A stretch of DNA of 64,000 nt from Rhabdothermincola salaria (GTDB lineage Bacteria > Actinomycetota > Acidimicrobiia > Acidimicrobiales > Acidimicrobilacustridaceae), in NCBI RefSeq assembly GCF_021246445.1, contig NZ_JAJQXW010000003.1, positions 62,001-126,000 of the forward strand. The letters are read 5' to 3'. The notes below the pieces were generated by a model. The model did no database searches, was not told where the DNA came from, and saw nothing but the letters and a program-made list of their open reading frames with translations. Below, in pieces: positions 1-7,549 of this stretch. The translations under genes were made by a program, and so were the position numbers. Each line of letters starts with the position of its first letter. The stretch's first letter is position 1.

Positions 1-1106
1 ACGGCCCGGTTCATCCACGCGGCCGTCATGGCGTGACCGAGGAAGGACCGGCGATGATCGATCCACGTCGTGTCGGCCGTGTGCTCGACCCGGGCGTCGC
101 CGGCCGAACGCCGGTGCATCCCCCACTGTGCGGCCGGGAAGCGGGGCTCGCGGAACGCCCGCTCGGGATGCCCCCATCTGCGGGCCGCGTCACGGGTGCG
201 TTCGAGCCCCGGTGAGACGGCCAGCGCCGGCGCCGCACCGGAGACGGCCCCTGCGGCGGCGACCACCTCGGCATCGCGGTGGCCGGAGGGGTCGTCGTGG
301 CCCATCACGACCACGAGACCGTCCCGTAGCTCGAGTTCCTCGACGGACTTCCCCGACTCACCCATCATCGCCACGAGCCGGCGCACCACGAGGTCCTCGT
401 CGTCGAAGAAGGGCCGGAGGCGGCCGAGGGAGTACCGACGCCGCACCTCCGGATCGAACGACGAGGGAACGGTGACGACGAGGTGTCGGCTGCCATCGGC
501 GGACAGCTCGCCACGGAAGTGCACAACCAACGCGGCGGCTCCCTCGGTGAGCGACAGCCCAGCCGGTGCCGGACGCCAGTGCGCCTCCGTCCCCCAGCGA
601 CGCGGGAGCACGAACGGCGTGGGGGGAGGGACGGTGGACGGCGCGGCCGGGTCCAGACGGAGGGCGTCGAGCTGTTCCGCGATGGCACAGGCCACCTCCG
701 CCGGGCGGTCGTCGTCGTCACCGGCGGCGATGACGACGACCGAACCCTCGAGGAGGGCCACGACCTGGGTCTCCCGCCCGACCAGACCGTCGGTCGCGTC
801 GGCCAGCGCCTCGGCCCAGGCGTCGCGCGGCAACGGGAGCACCTCGGGGTCGAGCCGGTAGGGCAGCACGCGCGGGACACCCTCGGTTCGCAGGGGCACG
901 ATGGCACCGCGCCCGATGTAGACGACCTCGCGCACCTCACGCTGCGGCTCGTCCTCGCCGACGACGCCGAAGCGTCCGACCAACCGGGGGTGCTCGTCCC
1001 AGTCCACGTCGTGCAGGTGCACGTAGTCGACCGACAAGAGCCTCTCGACGGTGCCGTACAACACCGTGAGACGCCTGGCCACAACTCCTGCGCCCTCCTC
1101 GACCAT
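1..1106 (-). CDS. Hypothetical protein, 3' end cut by window edge
   Basis: An open frame of 368 codons runs from ATG at 1106 leftward off the window without a stop. It has the G/C-ending codon pattern of the neighbours, while the overlapping frames give Arg/Ser-rich shadow proteins. An in-frame TAG near 1185 limits the start. I recognise no family. The visible protein is soluble, with no signal peptide or membrane segment. It begins MVEEGAGVVARRLTVLYG, is rich in beta-type Val/Asp stretches, and has acidic clusters such as GDDDDRP near residue 130. It follows the nrdJ terminator hairpin, so it probably has its own promoter. Function unknown. Confidence 0.6.
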   Translation of the reverse strand, partial: MVEEGAGVVARRLTVLYGTVERLLSVDYVHLHDVDWDEHPRLVGRFGVVGEDEPQREVREVVYIGRGAIVPLRTEGVPRVLPYRLDPEVLPLPRDAWAEALADATDGLVGRETQVVALLEGSVVVIAAGDDDDRPAEVACAIAEQLDALRLDPAAPSTVPPPTPFVLPRRWGTEAHWRPAPAGLSLTEGAAALVVHFRGELSADGSRHLVVTVPSSFDPEVRRRYSLGRLRPFFDDEDLVVRRLVAMMGESGKSVEELELRDGLVVVMGHDDPSGHRDAEVVAAAGAVSGAAPALAVSPGLERTRDAARRWGHPERAFREPRFPAAQWGMHRRSAGDARVEHTADTTWIDHRRSFLGHAMTAAWMNRA

Positions 1107-1280
1107 CTCCGCACGATACGGCGCCTGCCGAATCGCGGGTCGGCTGGCCGATCGGAGCAGCCTCGCCGAGCTGTACCAGTGCTACTCCAGCCCCGACGAG
1201 GTCGTGCGGCTTCGGGCCTCCAGCGCGATGAAGCGGGTCACGATCGCCCACGCGCCCTTGACCGGACGGCTTCGACCGAT

Positions 1281-1318
1281 CGAGAGGTCACCGGGGCCGA
1301 GAACCCGGTGACCTCTCG
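1281..1318 (-). terminator. Perfect 15-bp hairpin after nrdJ
   Basis: A 15-bp perfect inverted repeat (arms 1281-1295 and 1304-1318, 8-nt loop) starts 13 nt after the nrdJ stop on the minus strand. There is no clear U-tract, which is common for terminators in high-GC actinobacteria. It separates nrdJ from the unknown gene downstream. Confidence 0.7.
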
Positions 1319-1330
1319 TGGTCGTTCACA

Positions 1331-4144
1331 TCAGCTGCAGCCGCTGGTGGTGCCGCAGCTGGGGCAGGCATGGCAGCTGCCCGAACGCTGCATGACCACG
1401 CCGCACTGCATGCACATCGGCGCATCGTGGCTCACCGTGTGGGTCTCGCGCATGACCCGGCTCGAGCTCTGCGTCTCGGCGATCAGCGTCGACACCGACT
1501 CGATCGACGGCGGATCGGAGGCGATCTCGCGACCCTGGTTGGTCTCGACGATGGTCTCCTCCACCCCCGGCAGCGTGGGCTGCATGCGCTCGGCCGTGCT
1601 GAGGATGTTCAGTTCGGCGCGCTCCTCCACCGAGAGGTATTCGAGGGCCAAGCGGCGGAACAGGTAGTCCATCAGCGAGTTGGCGATGCGGATGTCGGGA
1701 TCGTCGGTCATGCCGGCGGGCTCGAAGCGCATGCCGGTGAAGGCGTCGATGAAGCTGCGCAGCGGCACGCCGTACTGCAGGCCATGGCTCACCGAGATGG
1801 CGAAGGCGTCCATGATGCCGGCGAGGGTGGAGCCCTGCTTGGACACCCGCACGAAGATCTCGCCGGGTCGGCCGTCCTCGTACTCGCCGACGGTGACGAA
1901 CCCCTTGCAGTCGGCCACCCGGAACTCGAAGGTCTTCGAGGTGCGGGTGCGGGGCAGCTTCTGGCGGACGGGCTCGTAGACGATCCGCTCGACCACGCGC
2001 TCGACGACCTTCTCGACCACCTCGACGGCGGCGGTGTCGCCGTCGGCGGTGTCGGCGTCCTTCTTGGAGGCCGACAGCGGCTGGGCCACCTTGCAGTTGT
2101 CACGGTAGATGGCGACGGCCTTGATGCCTAGCTGCCAGGCGTCGATGTGGAGCTGCTCGACCTCTTCCACGGTGGCCTCCTCGGGGAGGTTGACCGTCTT
2201 GGAGATGGCGCCGGAGATGAAGGGCTGGACCGCACCCATCATCCGGACGTGTCCCGAGTAGTGGATGGTGTTGTCGCCCATGGAGCAGGCGAACACCGGC
2301 AGGTGCTCAGCCGCGACGTGGGGCGCACCGATGATCGACATGTTCTCGTCGATGTAGGCGATGATCTCGGCGACCTGCTCCGGGGTGTAGCCCATGCGGG
2401 CCAGGGCCCGGGGCACGGTCTGGTTGACGATCGACATGGTGCCGCCGCCCACCAGCTTCTTCATCTTCACCAGCCCGAGATCGGGCTCCACGCCGGTGGT
2501 GTCGCAGTCCATCATCAGCCCGATGGTGCCGGTGGGAGCCAGCACCGATGCCTGCGAGTTGCGCACGCCGACCTCGGCCGCGATCTCGCAGGCGGCGTCC
2601 CATGCCTGCTGGGCGGCGCTGAGCAGCTCGTGGGGCACCAGCTCCTCGTCGATCTCGGCCGCCGCGCTGCGGTGCTGGTCGAGCACCCGCAGCATGTGCT
2701 CTTCGTTCTCGGCGTAGCCGGCGAAGGGGCCCATGCGGGCTGCCGTGCGGGCCGAGGTGGCGTAGGCGTGGCCCGTCATGAGCGAGGTGACGGCGCCGGC
2801 GAGGGCCCGGCCCTCGTCGGAGTCGTAGGGCAGGCCGAGCGCCATGAGCATGGCGCCCAGGTTGGCGTAGCCGATGCCGAGCTGGCGGAAGCGACGGGAG
2901 GTCTCGCCGATGCTCTCGGTGGGGTAGTCGGCGTTGCCGACCAGGATCTCCTGGGCGGTGAACACGCACTCCACCGCCGCCTTGAAGCCATCGGTGTCGA
3001 AGGCCCCGCCGACCGGCAGGAAGGTGAGCAGGTTGAGGCTGGCCAGGTTGCACGCCGAGTTGTCGAGGTGCATGTACTCCGAGCAGGGGTTCGACCCGTT
3101 GATGCGGCCGGTGTTGGCCGCGGTGTGCCACCGGTTGATGGTGGTGTCGAACTGCATGCCCGGGTCGGCGCACTCCCACGCGGCGTGGGAGATCTGGCGC
3201 ATGAGGTCGCGGGCCTTGACGGTCCTGATGACCTCGCCGCCGAGGACGCCACGCAGGTGCCAGTCGGCGTCGTCGACCACGGCCTGCATGAAGTCGTCGG
3301 TGACGCGCACCGAGTTGTTGGCGTTCTGGTACTGCACGGAGGTGATGTCGTCACCGTCGAGGGTCATGTCGAAGCCGGCGGCCTCGAGGGCCCGGGCCTT
3401 CTTCTCCTCGCGAGCCTTGCACCAGATGAACTCCTCGATGTCGGGGTGCTCGACGTCGAGGATGACCATCTTGGCGGCCCGGCGGGTCTTGCCGCCGCTC
3501 TTGATGGTGCCGGCCGATGCGTCGGCGCCGCGCATGAAGCTGACGGGGCCGGACGCGGTGCCGCCGCCCTTGAGCAGCTCCTTGGAGGAACGGATGCGGC
3601 TGAGGTTGATGCCCGCGCCCGAGCCGCCCTTGAAGATGGTGCCCTCCTCGACGTACCAGTTGAGGATCGAGTCCATGGTGTCGTCGACGGAGAGGATGAA
3701 GCAGGCCGAGGCCTGCTGGGGCACGCCCGCCACGCCGATGTTGAACCACACCGGCGAGTTGAAGGCCGCCCGCTGGGTGATGATCAGGTACTTCAACTCG
3801 TCGGAGAAGGCCTGGGCCTCGGCGTCGTCGACGAAGTAGCCGTCGCGGATGCCCCACTCGGTGATGGTGTCGACCACCCGATCGGCGACCTGCTTGAGTG
3901 ACCACTCGCGCTCGGGGGTGCCGACCGTGCCCCGGAAGTACTTCTGGGCGACGATGTTGGTGGCGTTGAGCGACCACCCGACGGGGAACTCGACGCCGAG
4001 CTGCTCGAAGGCCACCTCGCCCGTCTTCCAGTTGGAGATGCGGGCGTCGCGGCGTTCCCACTCGACCATGTCGTAGGGGTGGGTCCCCTCGGTGGTGAAG
4101 TGACGGCGGATGCCGATGCCGGCCTGCTCGGGTGCCAGGGCCAT
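1331..4144 (-). CDS. nrdJ: Vitamin B12-dependent (class II) ribonucleoside-diphosphate reductase
   Basis: Reduces ribonucleotides to deoxyribonucleotides using adenosylcobalamin instead of a diiron-tyrosyl cofactor, so it works with or without oxygen. The start at 4144 has AGGAGC just upstream and gives 937 aa. Visible residues match the class II pattern: C148 and C365 as the redox pair, C354 in NPCSE (352-356) as the thiyl site, E356, and a PTGTIG motif further on. A TSCPD-type domain occupies the C-terminal third. The tail ends in two CxxC pairs (CMQC, CPSC), typical of the long actinobacterial NrdJ that uses a C-terminal zinc/thiol tail. A promoter with two NrdR boxes lies upstream, and nrdR itself is 1.4 kb away. 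No class I nrdAB is in the window. Confidence 0.97.
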   Translation of the reverse strand: MALAPEQAGIGIRRHFTTEGTHPYDMVEWERRDARISNWKTGEVAFEQLGVEFPVGWSLNATNIVAQKYFRGTVGTPEREWSLKQVADRVVDTITEWGIRDGYFVDDAEAQAFSDELKYLIITQRAAFNSPVWFNIGVAGVPQQASACFILSVDDTMDSILNWYVEEGTIFKGGSGAGINLSRIRSSKELLKGGGTASGPVSFMRGADASAGTIKSGGKTRRAAKMVILDVEHPDIEEFIWCKAREEKKARALEAAGFDMTLDGDDITSVQYQNANNSVRVTDDFMQAVVDDADWHLRGVLGGEVIRTVKARDLMRQISHAAWECADPGMQFDTTINRWHTAANTGRINGSNPCSEYMHLDNSACNLASLNLLTFLPVGGAFDTDGFKAAVECVFTAQEILVGNADYPTESIGETSRRFRQLGIGYANLGAMLMALGLPYDSDEGRALAGAVTSLMTGHAYATSARTAARMGPFAGYAENEEHMLRVLDQHRSAAAEIDEELVPHELLSAAQQAWDAACEIAAEVGVRNSQASVLAPTGTIGLMMDCDTTGVEPDLGLVKMKKLVGGGTMSIVNQTVPRALARMGYTPEQVAEIIAYIDENMSIIGAPHVAAEHLPVFACSMGDNTIHYSGHVRMMGAVQPFISGAISKTVNLPEEATVEEVEQLHIDAWQLGIKAVAIYRDNCKVAQPLSASKKDADTADGDTAAVEVVEKVVERVVERIVYEPVRQKLPRTRTSKTFEFRVADCKGFVTVGEYEDGRPGEIFVRVSKQGSTLAGIMDAFAISVSHGLQYGVPLRSFIDAFTGMRFEPAGMTDDPDIRIANSLMDYLFRRLALEYLSVEERAELNILSTAERMQPTLPGVEETIVETNQGREIASDPPSIESVSTLIAETQSSSRVMRETHTVSHDAPMCMQCGVVMQRSGSCHACPSCGTTSGCS

Positions 4145-4324
4145 GGGTGCTCCTTCGCGCAAGGTGTCGCGCTGCTTCGGGATGGTCGAGAGGGTGCTGC
4201 GGGCGATGCGGGTGCTGCGGCGCTGCGATGGTCGATGAACCGGCGACGGTGCGGGCCCGGGTGGCCCTGCCGGGTGGTCGGGTGGGCGAGGCCTGCGTCG
4301 CCCTGCGGCTCGATTCTGAGGCGA

Positions 4325-4340
4325 ACACAAGATCTTGTGG
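4325..4340 (-). promoter_or_regulatory. NrdR box, promoter-distal
   Basis: A 16-bp palindromic site with core CACAAGATCTTGTG resembles the NrdR box consensus (acaCwAtATaTwgtgt). It lies in the nrdJ leader, about 40 bp downstream of the predicted transcription start. Its CACAAGAT core is exactly 42 bp from that of the second box, four helical turns, as expected for paired NrdR sites. Confidence 0.8.
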
Positions 4341-4365
4341 TGGACATGCCCCCCGCAGGTCGGGA

Positions 4366-4381
4366 ACCACAAGATGTCGAG
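4366..4381 (-). promoter_or_regulatory. NrdR box, promoter-proximal
   Basis: The left half CACAAGAT is identical to the other box, while the right half is degenerate. It overlaps the predicted nrdJ transcription start, immediately after the -10 hexamer, so bound NrdR would block RNA polymerase. The weaker half-site is compensated by the exact 42-bp phasing with the distal box. Confidence 0.7.
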
Positions 4382-4383
4382 GG

Positions 4384-4413
4384 ATTACACCAGAGTAATT
4401 ACGCCGCTGTCAA
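4384..4413 (-). promoter_or_regulatory. nrdJ promoter (-35 TTGACA, -10 TGTAAT)
   Basis: On the minus strand a consensus -35 TTGACA (4408-4413) and -10 TGTAAT (4384-4389) are separated by 18 bp. Transcription would start near 4377, giving a leader of about 230 nt before the nrdJ ATG. I looked for a cobalamin-riboswitch B12 box in this leader and saw none. Confidence 0.75.
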
Positions 4414-4723
4414 CGGTTCCGGCCGACATTGTCATCAGCGTTCATCGAACCCTCCCGACCTCTGGCCGGGTTGCTGCGGCGCGAACGCCAGGTAGAGCGA
4501 TTCCCCCCTGGGACCCACTCAAGGCGTCGTCCTGCCACCACGAACGTCAAGACGCCAGCCACCATCCGTCGCTCGCGCCGCAGCATTGGTACCCACGGCG
4601 GTTCACCCTAGGGAAGGCGCCCTGTGGAGGGTAAGGGGAACAACGCTGTGAATTGCCGGTGGATTTCGAGTGTCGACGTCCACAAGCCGGGGGATGACGG
4701 CGTCGTGGCCTACGGTTCGACCG
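4414..4723. other. Divergent intergenic region, little recognisable
   Basis: This 310-bp stretch lies between the nrdJ promoter and the plus-strand reductase gene. It has no open frame with the local codon pattern. The only signal I can point to is TACGGT, 7 nt before the ATG at 4724, which fits an actinobacterial -10 placed for a leaderless transcript. No clear -35 accompanies it. Confidence 0.4.
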
Positions 4724-5467
4724 ATGCGTGAGCTGTGGCCCCGGCCCGACGACGACGTGGCGATCGAGCAACGCCTGGCCGACGACCCCCGCCCCTCCCC
4801 CGACACCAGGCCCTGGGTGATGGTCAACATGATCGCCAGCATCGACGGGGCCACGGCCGTGGACGGGCTCTCGGGCGAGCTGGGCGGCGAGGGCGACGCC
4901 CGGATGTTCCGGGCGGTGCGAGCGCTGCCCGACGCCATCGTGGTGGGCGCCGCCACCGTCCGGGCCGAGAACTACGGCCCGGCGCGGCCCTCGGCCGCCG
5001 TGCGCGCCGCACGCGCCGCCCGTGGACAGGACCCGGTGCCGTCCATCGCCGTGGTGACGCGGGGAGCCGACCTCGATCCGGGCCTGCCGTTGTTCACCAG
5101 CGACGACCCCCGCCCCCTCGTGTACGTGGGGTCCGACGCCCCCGACGAGCGGCGCCGGCGGCTGGCGGCGGTGGCCGAGGTGGTGGCCGCCGACCACGAG
5201 GACCTGGACCTGACCGAGGTGCTGGGCGACCTGTCCCGCCGGGGCATGGCCATGGTGCTGTGCGAGGGCGGCCCGTCGCTCAACGGCCAGATGGTGGCCG
5301 GCGGGCTGGTGGACGAGTGGTGCCTCACCCTGGCCCCGCGCCTGGTGGCCGGGCATGCCGCTCGCGCCGCCCACGGACCGCTGCCCCCGGCCCCGATGGG
5401 CATGGTCCTGCACCGGGTGGCCGCCGACGACGAGGGCTACCTCTTCTTGAACTATCGGCGGGGCTGA
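4724..5467 (+). CDS. RibD C-terminal-domain pyrimidine reductase family protein
   Basis: A stand-alone protein of 247 aa with the dihydrofolate reductase-like fold of the RibD reductase domain. That domain uses NADPH to reduce 5-amino-6-ribosylaminouracil phosphate in riboflavin synthesis. Family features are MVNMIASIDGATAVDG near residues 30-45, GAATVRAENYGP near 80-91, and the glycine-rich CEGGPSLNGQM loop near 185. No deaminase domain is present, so it may be a paralogue with another substrate. The start at 4724 was preferred because the family begins close to this point and a -10-like TACGGT sits 7 nt upstream; an in-frame ATG at 4670 would add 18 residues. Confidence 0.8.
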   Translation: MRELWPRPDDDVAIEQRLADDPRPSPDTRPWVMVNMIASIDGATAVDGLSGELGGEGDARMFRAVRALPDAIVVGAATVRAENYGPARPSAAVRAARAARGQDPVPSIAVVTRGADLDPGLPLFTSDDPRPLVYVGSDAPDERRRRLAAVAEVVAADHEDLDLTEVLGDLSRRGMAMVLCEGGPSLNGQMVAGGLVDEWCLTLAPRLVAGHAARAAHGPLPPAPMGMVLHRVAADDEGYLFLNYRRG

Positions 5468-5516
5468 CAGGCCGGCCCACCTGGCCCACCCCGGCTGCCG
5501 GTGCGGCCGGTGAGCG

Positions 5517-5984
5517 TCAATGTCGCTTCGGTGCGGTGCTCTTGGTGAGCAGGCGGATCTCTCGGGAGAAGTCCGACGGGTCGTCGAAGCCCTTGTACAC
5601 ACTGGCGAAGCGCACATAGGCGACCTGGTCGAGATCGCGCAGCCGCTCGAGGACCGCCAGCCCGAGCCGCTCGCTGGCGATCTCCCCGCCCGACTGGCGC
5701 ACCAGGTTCTCGAGGTCGGTGCACAGGTCTTCGACGGCTTCGAGGGTGACAGGTCGGCCCTTGGCGGCCGCCACCACCCCGGCCGAGATCTTGGACCGAT
5801 CGAACGGGACCCGGTCGCCCGACCGCTTGACCACCACCAACGGCACCTCTTCGAGACGCTCGAAGGTGGTGAAGCGCTGCCCGCAGGCCAGGCACTCGCG
5901 CCGGCGCCGGATGGTGACGCCGTCGTCGGCCTGGCGCGAATCGACGACCTTGTCGTCGAGGTGGGTACAGGCCGGGCAGCGCAC
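5517..5984 (-). CDS. nrdR: Transcriptional repressor NrdR
   Basis: Zn-ribbon/ATP-cone repressor of ribonucleotide reductase genes that senses ATP/dATP. The 155-aa protein starts with GTG at 5984. It has the zinc-ribbon cysteines C3, C6, C31 and C34, then an ATP-cone domain from about residue 49 to 139, the usual full length. Its likely targets, two NrdR boxes, lie before nrdJ nearby. The start is only 48 nt after the stop of the LysM gene, so it may be transcribed with it from the SOS-controlled region. It converges on the RibD-C reductase gene. Confidence 0.96.
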   Translation of the reverse strand: MRCPACTHLDDKVVDSRQADDGVTIRRRRECLACGQRFTTFERLEEVPLVVVKRSGDRVPFDRSKISAGVVAAAKGRPVTLEAVEDLCTDLENLVRQSGGEIASERLGLAVLERLRDLDQVAYVRFASVYKGFDDPSDFSREIRLLTKSTAPKRH

Positions 5985-6032
5985 GAGGCCGACGCTACCG
6001 GCCCGAGGGACCGCCCCCGCACCGCCAGGGCC

Positions 6033-6509
6033 TCAGCTCAGGCCACGGACATCGATGCGCTGCCCCGGCACGAGATCGGCACCCCCGGCCCGCTGGGCCA
6101 GGGCGTCGACCACCGGGCGAACGTCGCCGTCGGGGCGCAACGAGGCGGCGATGCTCCAGAGCGTGTCGCCGGGACGCACCACGACCTCGGTGGCGACGGA
6201 GGCGGCCGGGGCGGTGGCGACCGCCCCGGCGCCGTCGATGGCGGTCGGTGCCGGCCCGGGGGCGGCAGCACCGGCGCCGAGGAGGCTGGCCACGCCGACG
6301 AGGACGAGTGCGACCAACGCGGCGAGCACCAGGCCCGCCACCAGGACGAGTGGCTCGGGCCGGACGGTGCGGCGACGCTGGGCCCGCACGGCGGCCCGGC
6401 CACCGTCGAGGACGCGGAGCTGCGGCCGGGACGGGGCGACCCGGCCCCGGGGGGCGGGCTCGAGGTCGTGCCACGGTGCGGGGGTGCTGGTGGTGAGGAC
6501 GGCGGTCAT
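6033..6509 (-). CDS. Single-pass membrane protein with LysM domain (YneA/Rv2719c/DivS-like position)
   Basis: The 158-aa protein has a basic cytoplasmic N-terminus, one transmembrane helix at about residues 53-78, a short Ala/Pro linker, and a C-terminal LysM peptidoglycan-binding domain (about 108-155, with VVRPGDTLWSIA). The ATG at 6509 has GGAG upstream; an in-frame start further upstream would add a low-complexity leader and is unlikely. It is divergent from lexA with four SOS boxes between them. This is the place occupied by the DNA-damage-induced division suppressors yneA (Bacillus), divS (Corynebacterium) and Rv2719c (Mycobacterium). By analogy it probably delays septation during DNA damage. 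That role is inference; the domain call is firm. Confidence 0.85.
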   Translation of the reverse strand: MTAVLTTSTPAPWHDLEPAPRGRVAPSRPQLRVLDGGRAAVRAQRRRTVRPEPLVLVAGLVLAALVALVLVGVASLLGAGAAAPGPAPTAIDGAGAVATAPAASVATEVVVRPGDTLWSIAASLRPDGDVRPVVDALAQRAGGADLVPGQRIDVRGLS

Positions 6510-6671
6510 GGCGTTCAGTCTCCGCAAGGGGTGGGACAGTGCCGGCCGGGAGGTCCGGGCGGGGCGATGAGGTGGGGCGATGAGGTGGGGCGACGAGGCG
6601 GGGCGGGCCGACCGGGAGTGGGTCCGGGCCCAGGTGGGTCCCGGGGGTCCACCGCGTGGGTCCACCGGTGC

Positions 6672-6685
6672 CGAACGGCTGTTCG
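6672..6685. promoter_or_regulatory. SOS box 1 (LexA operator)
   Basis: CGAACGGCTGTTCG matches the Gram-positive/actinobacterial LexA consensus CGAAC-N4-GTTCG exactly. It is the box nearest to the LysM gene and, with box 2, probably controls the leftward transcript. Confidence 0.9.
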
Positions 6686-6704
6686 CTAGAGTGCGAGCGA
6701 ACCA

Positions 6705-6718
6705 CGAACAGCCGTTCG
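6705..6718. promoter_or_regulatory. SOS box 2 (LexA operator)
   Basis: CGAACAGCCGTTCG is a full match to the consensus and is base-for-base the same as the recA box at 17600. It lies 33 bp from box 1 and 29 bp from box 3. Confidence 0.9.
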
Positions 6719-6733
6719 CCGTCAAGTGATTTT

Positions 6734-6747
6734 CGAACGGGTGTTTG
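6734..6747. promoter_or_regulatory. SOS box 3 (LexA operator)
   Basis: CGAACGGGTGTTTG differs from the consensus by one base in the right half. It overlaps the predicted -35 element of the lexA promoter. Confidence 0.8.
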
Positions 6748-6773
6748 CCTCACCACCTCGGCCGGGGTACCCT
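6744..6773 (+). promoter_or_regulatory. lexA promoter (-35 TTTGCC, -10 TACCCT)
   Basis: TTTGCC (6744-6749) and TACCCT (6768-6773) are spaced 18 bp apart. SOS box 3 covers the -35 and box 4 the start point near 6780, the geometry of a repressor-occluded autoregulated promoter. The hexamers are only partial matches, so the exact start is inferred. Confidence 0.55.
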
Positions 6774-6778
6774 CGGCA

Positions 6779-6792
6779 CGAACGAGCGTTCG
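6779..6792. promoter_or_regulatory. SOS box 4 (LexA operator)
   Basis: CGAACGAGCGTTCG is a full consensus match. It covers the predicted lexA transcription start and lies 72 bp before the lexA ATG. Confidence 0.9.
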
Positions 6793-6864
6793 TCGACACC
6801 AGTCGGTGCCGACCTCAGCCCACACCCGGGCCGACGGACCCGGGACCACCCCGCGGAGGGGACC

Positions 6865-7497
6865 ATGTCAACCACCCGGCTCAGCAAGCGTCAGCAGCAG
6901 ATCCTCGACGTCATCGAACAGCACATGTCCGAGCGGGGCTATCCCCCGTCGGTCCGCGAGATCGGCGATGCCGTGGGCCTGCTCTCCCCCTCGAGCGTGC
7001 ACTCCCAGCTCAACACCCTGCAGCGCCTCGGCTACCTGCGGCGCGACCCCACCAAGCCGCGGGCCATCGAGGTCCGCTACGACCCCAACTCCGGCGCGTC
7101 CATGGAACGTCGCCCGGTGCGTCACGTCCCCCTGGTGGGCGACGTCGCCGCCGGCACCGACGTGCTGGCCGAAGAGAACGTCGAGGAGATCCTGCCGCTG
7201 CCCCAGGACTTCTGCGGCGACGGCGAGCTGTTCATGCTGCGGGTCCGCGGCGACTCGATGATCGACGCCGGCATCCTCGACGGCGACTTCATCGTGGCCC
7301 GCGCCCAGGAGACCGCCGAGAAGGGCGACATCGTCGTGGCCGGCATCCCCGGCGACGAGGCCACGGTCAAGACCTACACCCGCAAGGGCGACCTGGTCGT
7401 ACTGGTGCCCGCCAACCCGTCGCTCGAACCCATGGAGTTCGAGCCCGACGACGTGGCCGTCTACGGCCGTGTCGTCACCGTGCTGCGCAAGCTCTGA
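6865..7497 (+). CDS. lexA: SOS repressor LexA
   Basis: Repressor of the DNA-damage response that cuts itself when RecA filaments form. The 210-aa protein has an N-terminal winged helix-turn-helix (residues 5-65), the Ala-Gly self-cleavage bond at A96-G97, and the serine/lysine dyad S131 (GDSM) and K169 (ATVKTYTR). The ATG at 6865 follows GGAGGGG; an earlier in-frame ATG at 6745 would start upstream of the predicted promoter and is rejected. Four SOS boxes upstream imply strong autoregulation. It converges on dapE with a shared terminator hairpin. Confidence 0.98.
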   Translation: MSTTRLSKRQQQILDVIEQHMSERGYPPSVREIGDAVGLLSPSSVHSQLNTLQRLGYLRRDPTKPRAIEVRYDPNSGASMERRPVRHVPLVGDVAAGTDVLAEENVEEILPLPQDFCGDGELFMLRVRGDSMIDAGILDGDFIVARAQETAEKGDIVVAGIPGDEATVKTYTRKGDLVVLVPANPSLEPMEFEPDDVAVYGRVVTVLRKL

Positions 7498-7516
7498 TCA
7501 CCACGCCCAGCCGGTC

Positions 7517-7549
7517 GGGCCCGGCGTCGCTCAGGCGACGTCCGGGCCC
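7517..7549. terminator. Bidirectional hairpin between lexA and dapE
   Basis: A 14-bp stem with one bulged T (arms 7517-7530 and 7535-7549) and the tetraloop TCAG lies at the ends of two convergent genes. The dapE stop codon sits in the loop. It can form on either strand and probably ends both transcripts. Confidence 0.7.

Noticed and set aside
365-1114. 249-residue minus-strand frame rich in Arg/Ser/Trp
   Set aside because: Codon pattern is that of a shadow; the adjacent minus frame from ATG 1106 has normal composition and third-position GC.
4145-4324. Cobalamin riboswitch in the nrdJ leader
   Set aside because: I looked for the conserved B12 box and its partner stems on the minus strand and found none; NrdR boxes and a strong promoter explain the region better.
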